A stretch of DNA of 64,000 nucleotides from Thiobacillus denitrificans. Its GTDB lineage: Bacteria > Pseudomonadota > Gammaproteobacteria > Burkholderiales > Thiobacillaceae. Shown piece after piece: positions 32,288 to 42,362 of this stretch; positions within the stretch are counted from its first letter, which is position 1; every line of letters begins with the position of its first letter. A model generated the notes under the pieces. It was not told the DNA's origin. It was given only the letters and a program-made list of their open reading frames with translations, and made no database searches. Made by a program: the position numbers and the translations under genes. The stretch lies in assembly GCA_002403375.1 (NCBI GenBank), contig DHHQ01000027.1:159179-223178 (forward strand), given 5' to 3'.

Positions 32288-32635
32288 TCAAGCCTTCGTG
32301 TCGGGAATGAGCGCGGACAGCGCCCAGGCGATCACGCCATAGAGGATCGCGCCGACCAGCGCGGAGCCGAAGCCGGCGACATGGAAGCCCGGCAGCACTG
32401 CGCTGGCGAACCAGAACAGCAGGCCGTTCAGCACCAGGTAGAAAATCCCCAGCGTGAGCACCGTGAGCGGCAGCGTGAGCAGCGTCAGCACCGGCCGCAC
32501 CAGGGTGTTGATGAAGCCGAGCCCGAGCGCGGCCACCAGCGCCGAGCCGAAGCCCGACAGCTGGATCGACGGCAGGAGCCAGGTCACCGCCAGCAACGCG
32601 ACGGCATTGAGTATCCACAGCAGCAGCAGGCGCAT
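32288..32635 (-). CDS. Phage holin family 4 type membrane protein
   Basis: 115 residues with four predicted membrane helices (LLWILNAVALLAVTWLL, ALGLGFINTLVRPVL, LGIFYLVLNGLLFWF, LVGAILYGVIAWALS). This small family is named after mycobacteriophage holins but occurs widely on chromosomes without phage. It sits between ahcY and metF with gaps of only 18 and 3 bp, so it is cotranscribed with SAM-cycle genes. Function unknown. Confidence 0.85.
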   Translation of the reverse strand: MRLLLLWILNAVALLAVTWLLPSIQLSGFGSALVAALGLGFINTLVRPVLTLLTLPLTVLTLGIFYLVLNGLLFWFASAVLPGFHVAGFGSALVGAILYGVIAWALSALIPDTKA

Positions 32636-32653
32636 CGCGTGCTCCTTTCTCGA

Positions 32654-34075
<1,422 letters not shown>

Positions 34076-34180
34076 GTGAAGCTCCGTTGCATGTGGCCGG
34101 GAGGGCGGGGGGCGGTTGCGCCCCGGGCTGGCGATGGCGTCGCTCACCCAACGTCCCGAACCCGGCAGGGTTGAGAAAAA

Positions 34181-34246
34181 GGTGAGCGCGGTTGTTGCCT
34201 TTTCCGAGCCTGGGGACGGACGAACCCGCCTCGCAGCGCTCCTCGG
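34181..34246 (-). promoter_or_regulatory. SAH riboswitch (ahcY leader)
   Basis: Read on the minus strand the element starts CCGAGGAGCGCTGCGA, continues through CCAGGCTCGG, and ends GCGCTCACC. CCGAG pairs with CTCGG (P1) and GAGCGC pairs with GCGCTC to form the pseudoknot, the pattern of the S-adenosylhomocysteine riboswitch that turns on ahcY when SAH builds up. A further hairpin AACCC-TGCC-GGGTT follows at about 34164-34177 and may belong to the expression platform. Confidence 0.92.
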
Positions 34247-34253
34247 AAGCGAA

Positions 34254-34259
34254 ATTATA
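34254..34259 (-). promoter_or_regulatory. -10 box of the ahcY promoter
   Basis: Perfect TATAAT on the minus strand, 7 bases before the first base of the riboswitch, so transcription should begin just at the aptamer. No good -35 is seen. It lies immediately after the antiporter gene. Confidence 0.7.
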
Positions 34260-34261
34260 GC

Positions 34262-35335
34262 CTAGCCGGCGGCGCCCCGTCTGCGCATGAAGCTGACCAC
34301 CAGCGTCACCACGGTCAGCGGCATGACGTAGCTCAGCATGACGCTGGAATACGCCGGCAGGCTGTCGTGCTGCTGGGCGGCCAGCACCAGGTACAGCAGA
34401 TACGCGGCGTAGTAGCCGAGAAACACCGCGCCTTCCCAGCGCGCGATCTCGCGCCCGGTGATCAGGATCGGCAGGCAGGCGAAGGCGACCGCCAGCATCA
34501 CCCACAGGTCGAAATTGCGCGCGGCGTCGGGCACGGATAGTCCGCCGGTCGAGACGATGCCGGCGGCGCCGAGCACGGCAAGCAGGTTGAAGATGTTGCT
34601 GCCGACGACGTTGCCGACGGCGATGTCGCGCTGGCCGCGCAGCGCGGCGATCAGCGAGGTGGCGATCTCCGGCATCGAGGTGCCGACCGCGACCACGGTA
34701 AGGCCGATGACGAGATCGCTCACGCCCATCACCTTGGCGAACACCACCGCCGCGCCGACCAGCCAGTCGGCGCCGAGCACGAGGAGCGCGAGGCCTCCGA
34801 CGACGAGCAGCGCCTGTACGCCCCAGTGGCGATCCCACTGGCTGGTCGGAATTTCGCTGGCGAATTCGTCCTCGGCGTCTTGCGAGGCCCGCCGCGACTG
34901 CACGACGAGGAACACGGTGTAGGCGATCACCAGCGCGAACAGCAGCGCCGCTTCGATACGGCCGATGTTGCCGTCGAGCGCCATCGCCACCACCACCAGC
35001 GACGCCCCGATCATGATCGGGATTTCCTGGCGGATGATCTGCTCGTGCACCAGCAGCGGCGCCACCAGCGCCGAGATCCCGAGGATCAGCAGGACGTTGG
35101 CGACGTTGCTGCCGACGACGTTGCCGATCGCCAGGTCGGATGACCCGCCGAGCGCGGCGCCGACCGACACCGCCATCTCCGGCGCGCTGGTGCCGAAGGC
35201 GACGACGGTGAGGCCGACCACCAGCGGCGAGATCCCCCACGACACCGCCAGCCGCGAGGCGCCGCGCACCATGGCCTCGGCGCCGGCGATCAGCGCCACC
35301 AGCCCGAGCACGAACAGCAACGCCTGCGTCAGCAT
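34262..35335 (-). CDS. Ca2+/cation antiporter family protein (YrbG type)
   Basis: 357 residues, ten or more hydrophobic segments. The two alpha repeats that define the family are clear: VAFGTSAPEMAVS with GNVVGSNVANVLLILG, and VAVGTSMPEIATS with GNVVGSNIFNLLAVLG. An acidic loop (DAEDEFASE, about 155) separates the halves. Exchanges Ca2+ or another cation against Na+ or K+ at the inner membrane. Starts 3 bp after metK ends, so it is probably cotranscribed with it. Confidence 0.93.
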   Translation of the reverse strand: MLTQALLFVLGLVALIAGAEAMVRGASRLAVSWGISPLVVGLTVVAFGTSAPEMAVSVGAALGGSSDLAIGNVVGSNVANVLLILGISALVAPLLVHEQIIRQEIPIMIGASLVVVAMALDGNIGRIEAALLFALVIAYTVFLVVQSRRASQDAEDEFASEIPTSQWDRHWGVQALLVVGGLALLVLGADWLVGAAVVFAKVMGVSDLVIGLTVVAVGTSMPEIATSLIAALRGQRDIAVGNVVGSNIFNLLAVLGAAGIVSTGGLSVPDAARNFDLWVMLAVAFACLPILITGREIARWEGAVFLGYYAAYLLYLVLAAQQHDSLPAYSSVMLSYVMPLTVVTLVVSFMRRRGAAG

Positions 35336-35338
35336 GGC

Positions 35339-36505
35339 TTACAGCCCCGCCGCCGCCTTCAGCGCGGCCGCCTTGTCGGTGATTTCCCAGGTGAAGTCCG
35401 GCTCGTCGCGGCCGAAGTGGCCGTAGCTCGCGGTACGGGTGTAGATCGGCCGCAAGAGGTCGAGCATCTGGATGATGCCCTTGGGGCGCAGGTCGAAGTG
35501 GCTCTGGATCAGCTCGACGATCTTGGCCTCGGGCACCTTGCCGGTGCCGTAGGTCTCGACCATCAGCGAGGTCGGCCTGGCGACGCCGATCGCGTAGCTC
35601 ACCTGGATCAGGCACTTGTCGGCGAGGCCCGCGGCGACGATGTTCTTCGCCACGTAGCGCGCGGCATAGGCGGCCGAGCGGTCGACCTTGGACGGATCCT
35701 TGCCGGAGAACGCGCCGCCGCCGTGCGGGGCCGCGCCGCCGTAGGTGTCGACGATGATCTTGCGACCGGTGAGGCCGGCGTCGCCCATCGGGCCGCCCAC
35801 CACGAAGCGGCCGGTCGGGTTGACCAGGTAGCGGGTGTCGGCGGTCAGCATCTCCTTCGGCATCACCGGCTTGACGATTTCCTCGATCACCGCCTCGGTC
35901 AGCACCGCGTGCGACACCTCGGGATGGTGCTGGGTCGACAGCACGACGGTGTCGATCGAATGCGGCTTGCCGTCGACGTAGCGGATCGACACCTGCGACT
36001 TGGCGTCGGGACGCAGCCACGGCAGGCGGCCGTCCTTGCGCAGCTCGGACTGGCGCTCGGTGAGGCGGTGGGCGAGGTAGATCGGCATCGGCATCAGCGC
36101 CGGCGTCTCGTTGCAGGCGTAGCCGAACATCAGGCCCTGGTCGCCGGCGCCCTGGTCGAGAAACAGCCCCTCGCCCTCGTTGACGCCCTGCGCGATGTCG
36201 GGCGACTGCTTGCCGACCGCCGTCATCACCGCGCAGGTGTGGTAGTCGAAGCCGGTGTCGGACGAGTCGTAGCCGATGCGCTTGATGGTCTTGCGCGCGA
36301 TGTCGCTGAAATCGATGACCGCCGAGGTGGTGATCTCGCCGGCCATGACGACCAGGCCGGTCGTCAGCAGCGTCTCGCACGCGACGCGGGCGTGTTTGTC
36401 CTGGGTTAGAATCGCGTCCAGAACCGCATCCGAGATTTGATCGGCCATCTTGTCGGGATGGCCCTCAGACACCGACTCCGAAGTGAAAATGAAATCCTTC
36501 TGCAT
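35339..36505 (-). CDS. metK: S-adenosylmethionine synthetase
   Basis: 388 residues; makes SAM from methionine and ATP. Starts MQKDFIFTSESVSEGHPDK. GAGDQGLMFGYA is the methionine/ATP signature and GGGAFSGKDPSKVDRS the triphosphate P-loop. Open frame extends far upstream by chance but this ATG fits the family N terminus. Opens the metK-antiporter unit, followed by ahcY and metF. A structured leader precedes it. Confidence 0.98.
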   Translation of the reverse strand: MQKDFIFTSESVSEGHPDKMADQISDAVLDAILTQDKHARVACETLLTTGLVVMAGEITTSAVIDFSDIARKTIKRIGYDSSDTGFDYHTCAVMTAVGKQSPDIAQGVNEGEGLFLDQGAGDQGLMFGYACNETPALMPMPIYLAHRLTERQSELRKDGRLPWLRPDAKSQVSIRYVDGKPHSIDTVVLSTQHHPEVSHAVLTEAVIEEIVKPVMPKEMLTADTRYLVNPTGRFVVGGPMGDAGLTGRKIIVDTYGGAAPHGGGAFSGKDPSKVDRSAAYAARYVAKNIVAAGLADKCLIQVSYAIGVARPTSLMVETYGTGKVPEAKIVELIQSHFDLRPKGIIQMLDLLRPIYTRTASYGHFGRDEPDFTWEITDKAAALKAAAGL

Positions 36506-36522
36506 GACTGCTCCTGCTGTCC

Positions 36523-36543
36523 CGGTTACCGACTGCGTAACCG
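36523..36543 (-). promoter_or_regulatory. Hairpin in the metK leader
   Basis: Perfect 7-bp inverted repeat CGGTTAC/GTAACCG with a 7-base loop, 17 bases before the metK ATG, enclosed by a short GTCC/GGAC pairing. A TTGACA (minus strand, 36602-36607) about 60 bases farther upstream is a good -35 candidate, though its -10 is unclear. It does not match a SAM riboswitch class that I can recognise. Confidence 0.45.
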
Positions 36544-36685
36544 ACTCGTGGGACCAACGGAGCGGCGACGCTTTAGCTGTACTTGTATCCCGCCCGCAAG
36601 TTGTCAAGATTAACCCGGCGGCTGCCGCATTGTGCCGCGGCTCGTCCATGAGCGTCAATTGCCGCGCGCGGAGCCGCCTCTGCGC

Positions 36686-37558
36686 ATGATGTTCCTGTTC
36701 AGACTGCTGGCGAGCCTGCCGCTGCCGCTGCTGCACGGGCTCGGCATCGTGCTCGGCTGGCTGATCTACTGGGCGCCCGGCCGCCATGCCGCGCGCATGC
36801 GCAACAACCTGGTCGACAGCGGCGTGTGCGCGCCGGGGCGCGATTGCCGCCGCCTGCTGCGCCAGGCCATCGGCGAGTCCGGCAAGGGCATCGTCGAACT
36901 CGCCACCGTGTGGCTGCGCCCGCACGACCAGGTGGTGAAGCTCGTCCGCGGCACGACCGGGTGGGACGCCATCGATGCGGCGCGCGCGGCCGGCAAGGGC
37001 GTGATCCTGCTGTCTCCGCATATCGGCTGCTTCGAGATCATCAGCCTGTACTGCGCCTCGCGCCACCCCTTCACCGCGATGTACAAGCCGCCGCGCCAGC
37101 CCGCGCTCGACGCGCTGATGCTGGCCGGCCGCCAGCGCGGCCAGGCGACGCTGGTGCCGACCGACATGTCCGGCGTGCGCGCGCTGCTGACCGCGCTGAA
37201 GCGCGGCGAGGCGATCGGCGTGCTGCCCGACCAGGTGGCGTCGAGCGGCGACGGCGTATGGGCCCCGTTCTTCGGCCGTCCGGCATTCACGCCGACGCTG
37301 GTCGCGAGCCTGCAGCGCAAGACCGGCGCGGCGGCATTCTTCGTCGCTGCCGAGCGCCTCGGCCGGGGCCGCGGCTTCCATCTGCACGTTTTCCCGCTCG
37401 ACGGCCTGCTGCCGGAAGACAAGGTGGCGGCCGCGACGCGCATCAACCAGAGCGTCGAAGCCATCGTGCGCCGGTTCCCGGCGCAGTATCTTTGGAGCTA
37501 CAACCGCTACAAGCGGCCGGGCGGCGCCCCGCCCCCGGAAGGCGAAGCCGCAGCATGA
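36686..37558 (+). CDS. LpxL/HtrB-family lipid A acyltransferase (first copy)
   Basis: 290 residues; start at MMFLFRLLASLPLP, the typical membrane-anchor beginning. The catalytic H-x4-D/E block is SPHIGCFEI (about residues 110-118), with MYKPPRQPALD, and VLPDQVASSGDGVWAPFFGRP further on. Adds a secondary acyl chain to lipid A precursor at the inner membrane. Overlaps the second copy by 4 bp (ATGA). Divergent from metK. Confidence 0.88.
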   Translation: MMFLFRLLASLPLPLLHGLGIVLGWLIYWAPGRHAARMRNNLVDSGVCAPGRDCRRLLRQAIGESGKGIVELATVWLRPHDQVVKLVRGTTGWDAIDAARAAGKGVILLSPHIGCFEIISLYCASRHPFTAMYKPPRQPALDALMLAGRQRGQATLVPTDMSGVRALLTALKRGEAIGVLPDQVASSGDGVWAPFFGRPAFTPTLVASLQRKTGAAAFFVAAERLGRGRGFHLHVFPLDGLLPEDKVAAATRINQSVEAIVRRFPAQYLWSYNRYKRPGGAPPPEGEAAA

Positions 37559-38469
37559 GCCGCGCCGCGCCCCCCGCGCTGCTGCGCCTTGGGCTGCTGC
37601 CCGCCTGGCTCGGCGTCGGCGTGCTGTGGCTTCTGCACTGGCTGCCGCTGTCGCTGCAGGCCGCCCTCGGCAACGCGCTGGGGTGGCTGCTGTCGCAGTT
37701 GCCCGGCAAGCGCCGCCACATCGTCGAAACCAACCTCGCGCTGTGCTTCCCCGACGTTTCGCCCGCGACGCGCCGCCGCTGGCTGCGCCAGACCTTCCAG
37801 GCATCGGCGCGCGCGACGCTCGAACACGGCGTGCTGTGGTGGGGGTCGCAAGCGAGGCTGCGCCGCCTGATCCGCATCGAAAATCCCGAAGCCGCGCTGG
37901 GCGACGGCAAGCGGCCGGTGATCTGGCTCGCCCCGCACTTCGTCGGCCTCGACATGGGCGGTGCGCGCCTCGCGATGGATCACGCCGCCGCGTCGATGTA
38001 CGCGCGTGCCCGCAACCCGGTTTCCGACCGCATGATGCTGCGCGGCCGTTCGCGCTTCATCCCGCCGGTGCTGATCGCCAAGCACGATGGCATCAAGCCG
38101 GTGCTCAGGGTGCTCAAGGATCGCCTGCCGTTCTACTACCTGCCGGACCAGGATCACGGCCGCCTCAACGCCGTGTTCGCGCCGTTCTTCGGCATCCCCG
38201 CCGCGACCGTGTCGGCGCTGCCGCGGCTGGCGAAGCTCACCGGCGCCCAGGTGGTCCCGGTGGTCACCCGCCAGCTGCCCGGAGGCCAGGGTTATGTCGT
38301 GCGCTTCTACCCGCCGTGGGACGACTTCCCGGGCGACGATCTGGACGCCGACGTCGCGCGGATGAACGCATTCATCGAGGACCGCGTCCGCGAACTGCCC
38401 ACGCAGTACCTGTGGCTGCACCGCCGCTTCAAGACCCGCCCCGAGGGCGAAGCCAGCCTCTATGGATGA
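37555..38469 (+). CDS. LpxL/HtrB-family lipid A acyltransferase (second copy)
   Basis: 304 residues. N-terminal hydrophobic segment (LLPAWLGVGVLWLLHWLPL), KRRHIVETNLALCFPD, catalytic APHFVGLDMG with H-x4-D, YLPDQDHG, and PTQYLWLHRRFKTRP near the end. Closer to classical LpxL than the first copy. The pair probably carries out the two late acylations; which acyl chain and position each uses cannot be told. Overlaps the GNAT gene by 8 bp. Confidence 0.9.
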   Translation: MSRAAPPALLRLGLLPAWLGVGVLWLLHWLPLSLQAALGNALGWLLSQLPGKRRHIVETNLALCFPDVSPATRRRWLRQTFQASARATLEHGVLWWGSQARLRRLIRIENPEAALGDGKRPVIWLAPHFVGLDMGGARLAMDHAAASMYARARNPVSDRMMLRGRSRFIPPVLIAKHDGIKPVLRVLKDRLPFYYLPDQDHGRLNAVFAPFFGIPAATVSALPRLAKLTGAQVVPVVTRQLPGGQGYVVRFYPPWDDFPGDDLDADVARMNAFIEDRVRELPTQYLWLHRRFKTRPEGEASLYG

Positions 38470-38965
38470 GGCACCGGCGACCATCGATCGCATGGCGCCG
38501 CACGAGGTCGACGCCGTCAGCACGCTGGCGCGCGTCGTCTGGCAGGCCACCTACCCCTCGCTGATCCCGCAGGCGCAGATCGACGCCATGCTCGCCGACC
38601 GCTACGCGCCCGCAAGGATGCGCGAGCAGCTCGACGACCCGCGTCACGCCTGGCGGGTGGCGCGGCAGGCCGGCGCGGTGGTCGGTTTCGCCCACGCCGT
38701 GCTGGAGGACGCCGGCTGCAAGCTCGACAAGCTCTACGTGCATCCCGGCCGCCAGCGCCGCGGCATCGGTGCCGCGCTACTCGCCGCGATCGAGGACTGG
38801 GCGCGCACGCAACAGGCGCCGCGACTGCGGCTGCAGGTCAACCGCGGCAACGTGCAGGCGATCCATGCCTACGAGAAGTACGGCTTCCGCATCGTCGAGT
38901 CGCGCGTGTTCGACATCGGCGGCGGCTTCGTGATGGACGACCACGTGATGGAGAAGCGGCTCTGA
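38462..38965 (+). CDS. GNAT-family N-acetyltransferase
   Basis: 167 residues. Acetyl-CoA loop in LDKLYVHPGRQRRGIGAALL (the R/Q-x-x-G-x-G/A core QRRGIGA) and the GNAT C-terminal LQVNRGNVQAIHAYEKYGF. The final DIGGGFVMDDHVMEKRL is typical of RimI-like small-molecule or protein acetyltransferases. Substrate unknown. Starts inside the end of the acyltransferase gene. Confidence 0.92.
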   Translation: MDEAPATIDRMAPHEVDAVSTLARVVWQATYPSLIPQAQIDAMLADRYAPARMREQLDDPRHAWRVARQAGAVVGFAHAVLEDAGCKLDKLYVHPGRQRRGIGAALLAAIEDWARTQQAPRLRLQVNRGNVQAIHAYEKYGFRIVESRVFDIGGGFVMDDHVMEKRL

Positions 38966-39127
38966 GCGTGCGCAGCCCCGCCACGGCCGGCTATCGTCGG
39001 ACGGTGCCTGGCGCTACACTTGCCAACCGTCTGCTCCGCGAAGTCGGCGCCGCAACCGCGCGGCAGGCGACATGGCGGTCGCGATGGGCCACTGCCTGCC
39101 AACGTCAATCCTCAGGCTGAAAACCGA

Positions 39128-39976
39128 ATGACTACCCGACAGGGCACAAGACTGAAATTCACCAAGATGCAGGGGCTCGGCAACGACTTCGTCGTGTTCG
39201 ACGGCGTCAGCCAGTCGGTGGCGCTCACCCCCGAGCAGTGCCGCCGCATCGCCGACCGCCACTTCGGGGTCGGCTGCGACCAGATCCTGCTGGTCGAAAG
39301 GCCGACGCTTCCCGACGTCGACTTCCGCTACCGCATCTTCAACGCCGACGGCGGCGAGGTCGAGCAGTGCGGCAACGGCGCGCGCTGCTTCGTGCGCTTC
39401 GTGCACGACAAGGGGCTGACCGACAAGACCGCGATCCGCGTGGAAACCGCGTCCGGCGTGATCGAGCCGCGCCTGCTCGCCGACGGGCAGGTCACCGTCG
39501 ACATGGGCGCGCCGCGCTTCGCGCCCGCCGAGATTCCGTTCGCCGCCGAGGCCGAGGCGCTGACCTACCCGCTCAAGGTCGGCCAGCACGTGATCGAGAT
39601 CGCCGTCGTGTCGATGGGCAACCCGCACGCGGTGCTCAAGGTCAACGACCTCGACAGCGCGCCGGTGGACATCCTCGGCGCCGCGATCGAGTCGCACCAG
39701 CGCTTCCCGCAGCGCGTCAACGCCGGCTTCATGCAGGTGCTCACCGCCCACGACATCCGCCTGCGCGTCTACGAGCGCGGCGCCGGCGAGACGCTCGCCT
39801 GCGGCACCGGCGCGTGTGCCGCCGCGGTCGCCGGCATCCGCCAGGGCTGGCTCGCGAGCCCCGTCCACGTGCACACCCGCGGCGGCGACCTCGTCATCGA
39901 ATGGGCGGGCGCCGGCCAGCCCGTGTACATGACCGGCCCCGCCGTCACCGTATTTGAAGGAGAAATCGAACTCTGA
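39128..39976 (+). CDS. dapF: Diaminopimelate epimerase
   Basis: 282 residues; interconverts LL- and meso-diaminopimelate for lysine and peptidoglycan. LKFTKMQGLGNDFVV at the start, first catalytic cysteine in EQCGNGARCF, second in LACGTGACAAAV, and NPHAVLKV between them. The last base of the stop is shared with the next ATG. Upstream 162 bp (38966-39127) hold no gene; TACACT near 39013 may be a -10. Confidence 0.97.
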   Translation: MTTRQGTRLKFTKMQGLGNDFVVFDGVSQSVALTPEQCRRIADRHFGVGCDQILLVERPTLPDVDFRYRIFNADGGEVEQCGNGARCFVRFVHDKGLTDKTAIRVETASGVIEPRLLADGQVTVDMGAPRFAPAEIPFAAEAEALTYPLKVGQHVIEIAVVSMGNPHAVLKVNDLDSAPVDILGAAIESHQRFPQRVNAGFMQVLTAHDIRLRVYERGAGETLACGTGACAAAVAGIRQGWLASPVHVHTRGGDLVIEWAGAGQPVYMTGPAVTVFEGEIEL

Positions 39977-40653
39977 TGGACATGCAGCCCTCCCCCCTCG
40001 ATCCCCGGGCCGTCGCAGAATTCCTCACCCGGCATCCGAACTTCTTCAACGAGTTCCCCGCCCTGCTGACGGACCTGCACATCCCGCATCCGCACGGCAC
40101 CCACGCGGTGTCGATGAGCGAGCGCCAGCTGATCGCGATGCGCGACAAGGTGCGCCTGCTGGAGAACAAGCTCGCCGAGCTGATCCAGTTCGGTGAAGAG
40201 AACGACGCCATTTCCGACAAGCTGCACGCGCTGACGCTCGCGCTGCTCGCTTCGCCGACGCCGCAGGAACTCGCCGCCGCGCTCGCGCTGCACCTGCGCG
40301 AGGGCTTCGCGGTGCCGCATCACGCGCTGCGCGCGTGGAACCTGCCGGAAGGCAGCGCGCCCGGCGTCTCCGACCCGGTCGCGCCGGCCACGCGCGACAG
40401 CGTGACGGCGATGGCACAGCCCGCCTGCGGTCCGCTCGCGGTGGAGGACGCAGCCGCCTGGTTCGGCGAGGTGGCGCCCCACCTGCGTGCCTTCGCCAGC
40501 ATTCCGCTGCGCCCGGCGGCCCACGTGGCGCCGGTCGGCCTGCTGGTGCTGGCGTCCGAAGAGCCCAAGCGCTTCTATCCCGGGATGGGGACGCTGTATC
40601 TGGAACGCCTGGGGCAGCTCGTCGGCGCCGCGCTGGTGCGGATGCAGGGCTGA
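39976..40653 (+). CDS. DUF484 family protein
   Basis: 225 residues. DUF484 begins with AVAEFLTRHPNFFNEFPALLTDLHIPHP and a helix MSERQLIAMRDKVRLLENKLAELI, then a GAF-like domain (about 90-220) with PVGLLVLASEEPKRFYPGMGTLYLERLG. Lies between dapF and xerC as in many Gram-negatives. Function unknown. Confidence 0.95.
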   Translation: MDMQPSPLDPRAVAEFLTRHPNFFNEFPALLTDLHIPHPHGTHAVSMSERQLIAMRDKVRLLENKLAELIQFGEENDAISDKLHALTLALLASPTPQELAAALALHLREGFAVPHHALRAWNLPEGSAPGVSDPVAPATRDSVTAMAQPACGPLAVEDAAAWFGEVAPHLRAFASIPLRPAAHVAPVGLLVLASEEPKRFYPGMGTLYLERLGQLVGAALVRMQG

Positions 40654-40661
40654 TCCGGGCG

Positions 40662-41549
40662 GTGGACGCGGTCGCGCAGTACCTGCAGCACCTCGCCGCC
40701 GAACGGCGGCTGTCGCCGCACACCGTCGAGGCCTACCAGCGCGACCTCGACAATCTGTCCAGGCTGACCGCGGGCAAGCCGCTCGCCGAACTCACGGTCA
40801 CCGACATCCGCGGCGCCATCGTCAGGCTGCGCAGCCAGGCCCTCGCCGCGACCAGCCTGGCGCGGCAGCTGTCGAGCTGGCGCGGCTTCTACACGTACGC
40901 CTGCCGGCGGCTGGGCTTCACCGGCAACCCCTGCACCGGCCTGCGTCCGCCCAAGGCAGGCAAGAAACTTCCCGAGATCCTGTCGCCCGACGCCTGCGCG
41001 CGGCTGCTCGACACGGAGGCGCCCGCCCAGGGCGACGCTGCGCTGGCCGCCCGCGACCGCGCGATGTTCGAGTTGTTCTATTCGTCGGGATTGCGGCTGG
41101 CCGAGCTCGCCGGCATCGACCTCGGCGACGTCGACCTGCAATCCGGCGAGGCGAAGGTCACCGGCAAGGGGCGCAAGACGCGCATCGTTCCGGTCGGCCG
41201 GCAGGCGCTCGACGCGCTGGCCGCCTGGCTGCCGCAGCGGCAGCAGCTGGCGCGCGACACCGCCGCGCTTTTCGTCGGCCAGCGCGGCACCCGCCTGAGC
41301 CCGCGCAGCATCCAGCTGCGGCTCGACCGCTGGGCACGCCAGGCGGGACTCGGCCAGCACGTGCACCCGCACATGCTGCGCCACGCCTTCGCCACCCACG
41401 TGCTGCAATCGTCGGGCGACCTGCGCGCGGTGCAGGAGATGCTCGGCCACGCCAGCATCAGCACCACCCAGGTCTACACGCACCTCGACTGGCAGCACCT
41501 CGCCAAGGTTTACGACCAGGCGCATCCGCGCGCCCGCAAGAAGGGCTGA
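40662..41549 (+). CDS. xerC: Tyrosine recombinase XerC
   Basis: 295 residues from a GTG 8 bp after DUF484; resolves chromosome dimers at dif with XerD. SAM-like core-binding domain about 1-95 (RRLSPHTVEAYQRDL). Catalytic residues visible: R in SGLRLAEL, K in GKGRKTR, HxxR in HMLRHAFATH, H in GHASISTTQ and nucleophile Y in VYTHLDWQHL. No attachment site or mobile element is nearby, and the dapF-DUF484-xerC context supports XerC rather than a phage integrase. Confidence 0.95.
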   Translation: MDAVAQYLQHLAAERRLSPHTVEAYQRDLDNLSRLTAGKPLAELTVTDIRGAIVRLRSQALAATSLARQLSSWRGFYTYACRRLGFTGNPCTGLRPPKAGKKLPEILSPDACARLLDTEAPAQGDAALAARDRAMFELFYSSGLRLAELAGIDLGDVDLQSGEAKVTGKGRKTRIVPVGRQALDALAAWLPQRQQLARDTAALFVGQRGTRLSPRSIQLRLDRWARQAGLGQHVHPHMLRHAFATHVLQSSGDLRAVQEMLGHASISTTQVYTHLDWQHLAKVYDQAHPRARKKG

Positions 41550-41552
41550 GCG

Positions 41553-42362
41553 TCAGTCGATCTTGATGTCGGTGATGCCGGGCGCCGGATCCGGATAGCG
41601 CATCTTCAGGCCTTCCAGCGTCTCGATCAGCAGGCTCGACACCATCAGGTTGCGCGCCAGCTTGCTGTTCGCCGGGATCACGTGCCACGGCGCGTAATCG
41701 GTGCTGGTCGCCGCCAGCGCGTCCCCGTAGGCGTCCATGTAGTCGTCCCACTGCGCGCGGACCGGCAGGTCGCCCGGCTGGAATTTCCACTGCTTCTGCG
41801 GGTTGTCGCGGCGCTCCTCGAGACGCTTCTTCTGCTCGTCCTTCGAGATGTGCAGATAGAACTTGCGGATCGTGGTGCCGGTTTCCGCGAGCATCCGCTC
41901 GAAGTCGTTGATCTGCCGGTAGCGCCGCTTGCACTCGTCCTTGTCGATCCAGCCGTTGACCCGGGTGACCAGCACGTCCTCGTAGTGCGAACGGTTGAAT
42001 ATGGCGATCTCGCCGGCACCCGGCACGTGGTGGTGCACCCGCCACAGGTAGTCGCGCGCCAGCTCGTAATGGGTCGGCGCCCTGAAGCCCGCGACCTTGA
42101 CGCCGAGCGGGTCGACACCTTGGAACACGTGGCGGATCGTCGAATCCTTGCCGGCCGTGTCCATCGCCTGCAGCACGACCAGCAGCTTGTTCCTGCCCTC
42201 CGCGTAGAGCAGCTCCTGCAGGGTTTCGAGCCGGGCGCGGTAGGTGTCGAGCTGCTCGCGCGCATCCGACTTGTCCTTGCCGATGACGTCGGTATCGTCG
42301 GGATTCCATTTCGACAGCTTCACCTTGCTGCCGGGTTCGATGCGGGTATCGGTGGGCTTCAC
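41553..42362 (-). CDS. Polyphosphate kinase 2 family protein
   Basis: 269 residues, GTG start. Walker A QAMDTAGKDSTIRHV, then GVDPLGVKVAGFRAPTHYELARDYL, Walker B IFNRSHYEDVLV and the lid KRRYRQINDFERML. These are PPK2 hallmarks; the enzyme phosphorylates nucleotides from polyphosphate. Whether it prefers ADP, AMP or GDP cannot be read. Start overlaps the stop of the upstream lipoprotein gene (GTGA). Converges on xerC with 3 bp between. Confidence 0.93.
   Translation of the reverse strand: MKPTDTRIEPGSKVKLSKWNPDDTDVIGKDKSDAREQLDTYRARLETLQELLYAEGRNKLLVVLQAMDTAGKDSTIRHVFQGVDPLGVKVAGFRAPTHYELARDYLWRVHHHVPGAGEIAIFNRSHYEDVLVTRVNGWIDKDECKRRYRQINDFERMLAETGTTIRKFYLHISKDEQKKRLEERRDNPQKQWKFQPGDLPVRAQWDDYMDAYGDALAATSTDYAPWHVIPANSKLARNLMVSSLLIETLEGLKMRYPDPAPGITDIKID

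Noticed and set aside
32288..32635. Prophage remnant because of the holin-family name
   Set aside because: No other phage gene nearby; this small membrane family is chromosomal in many bacteria.
40662..41549. Phage or integron integrase
   Set aside because: The gene context dapF-DUF484-xerC and the absence of attachment sites fit chromosomal XerC.
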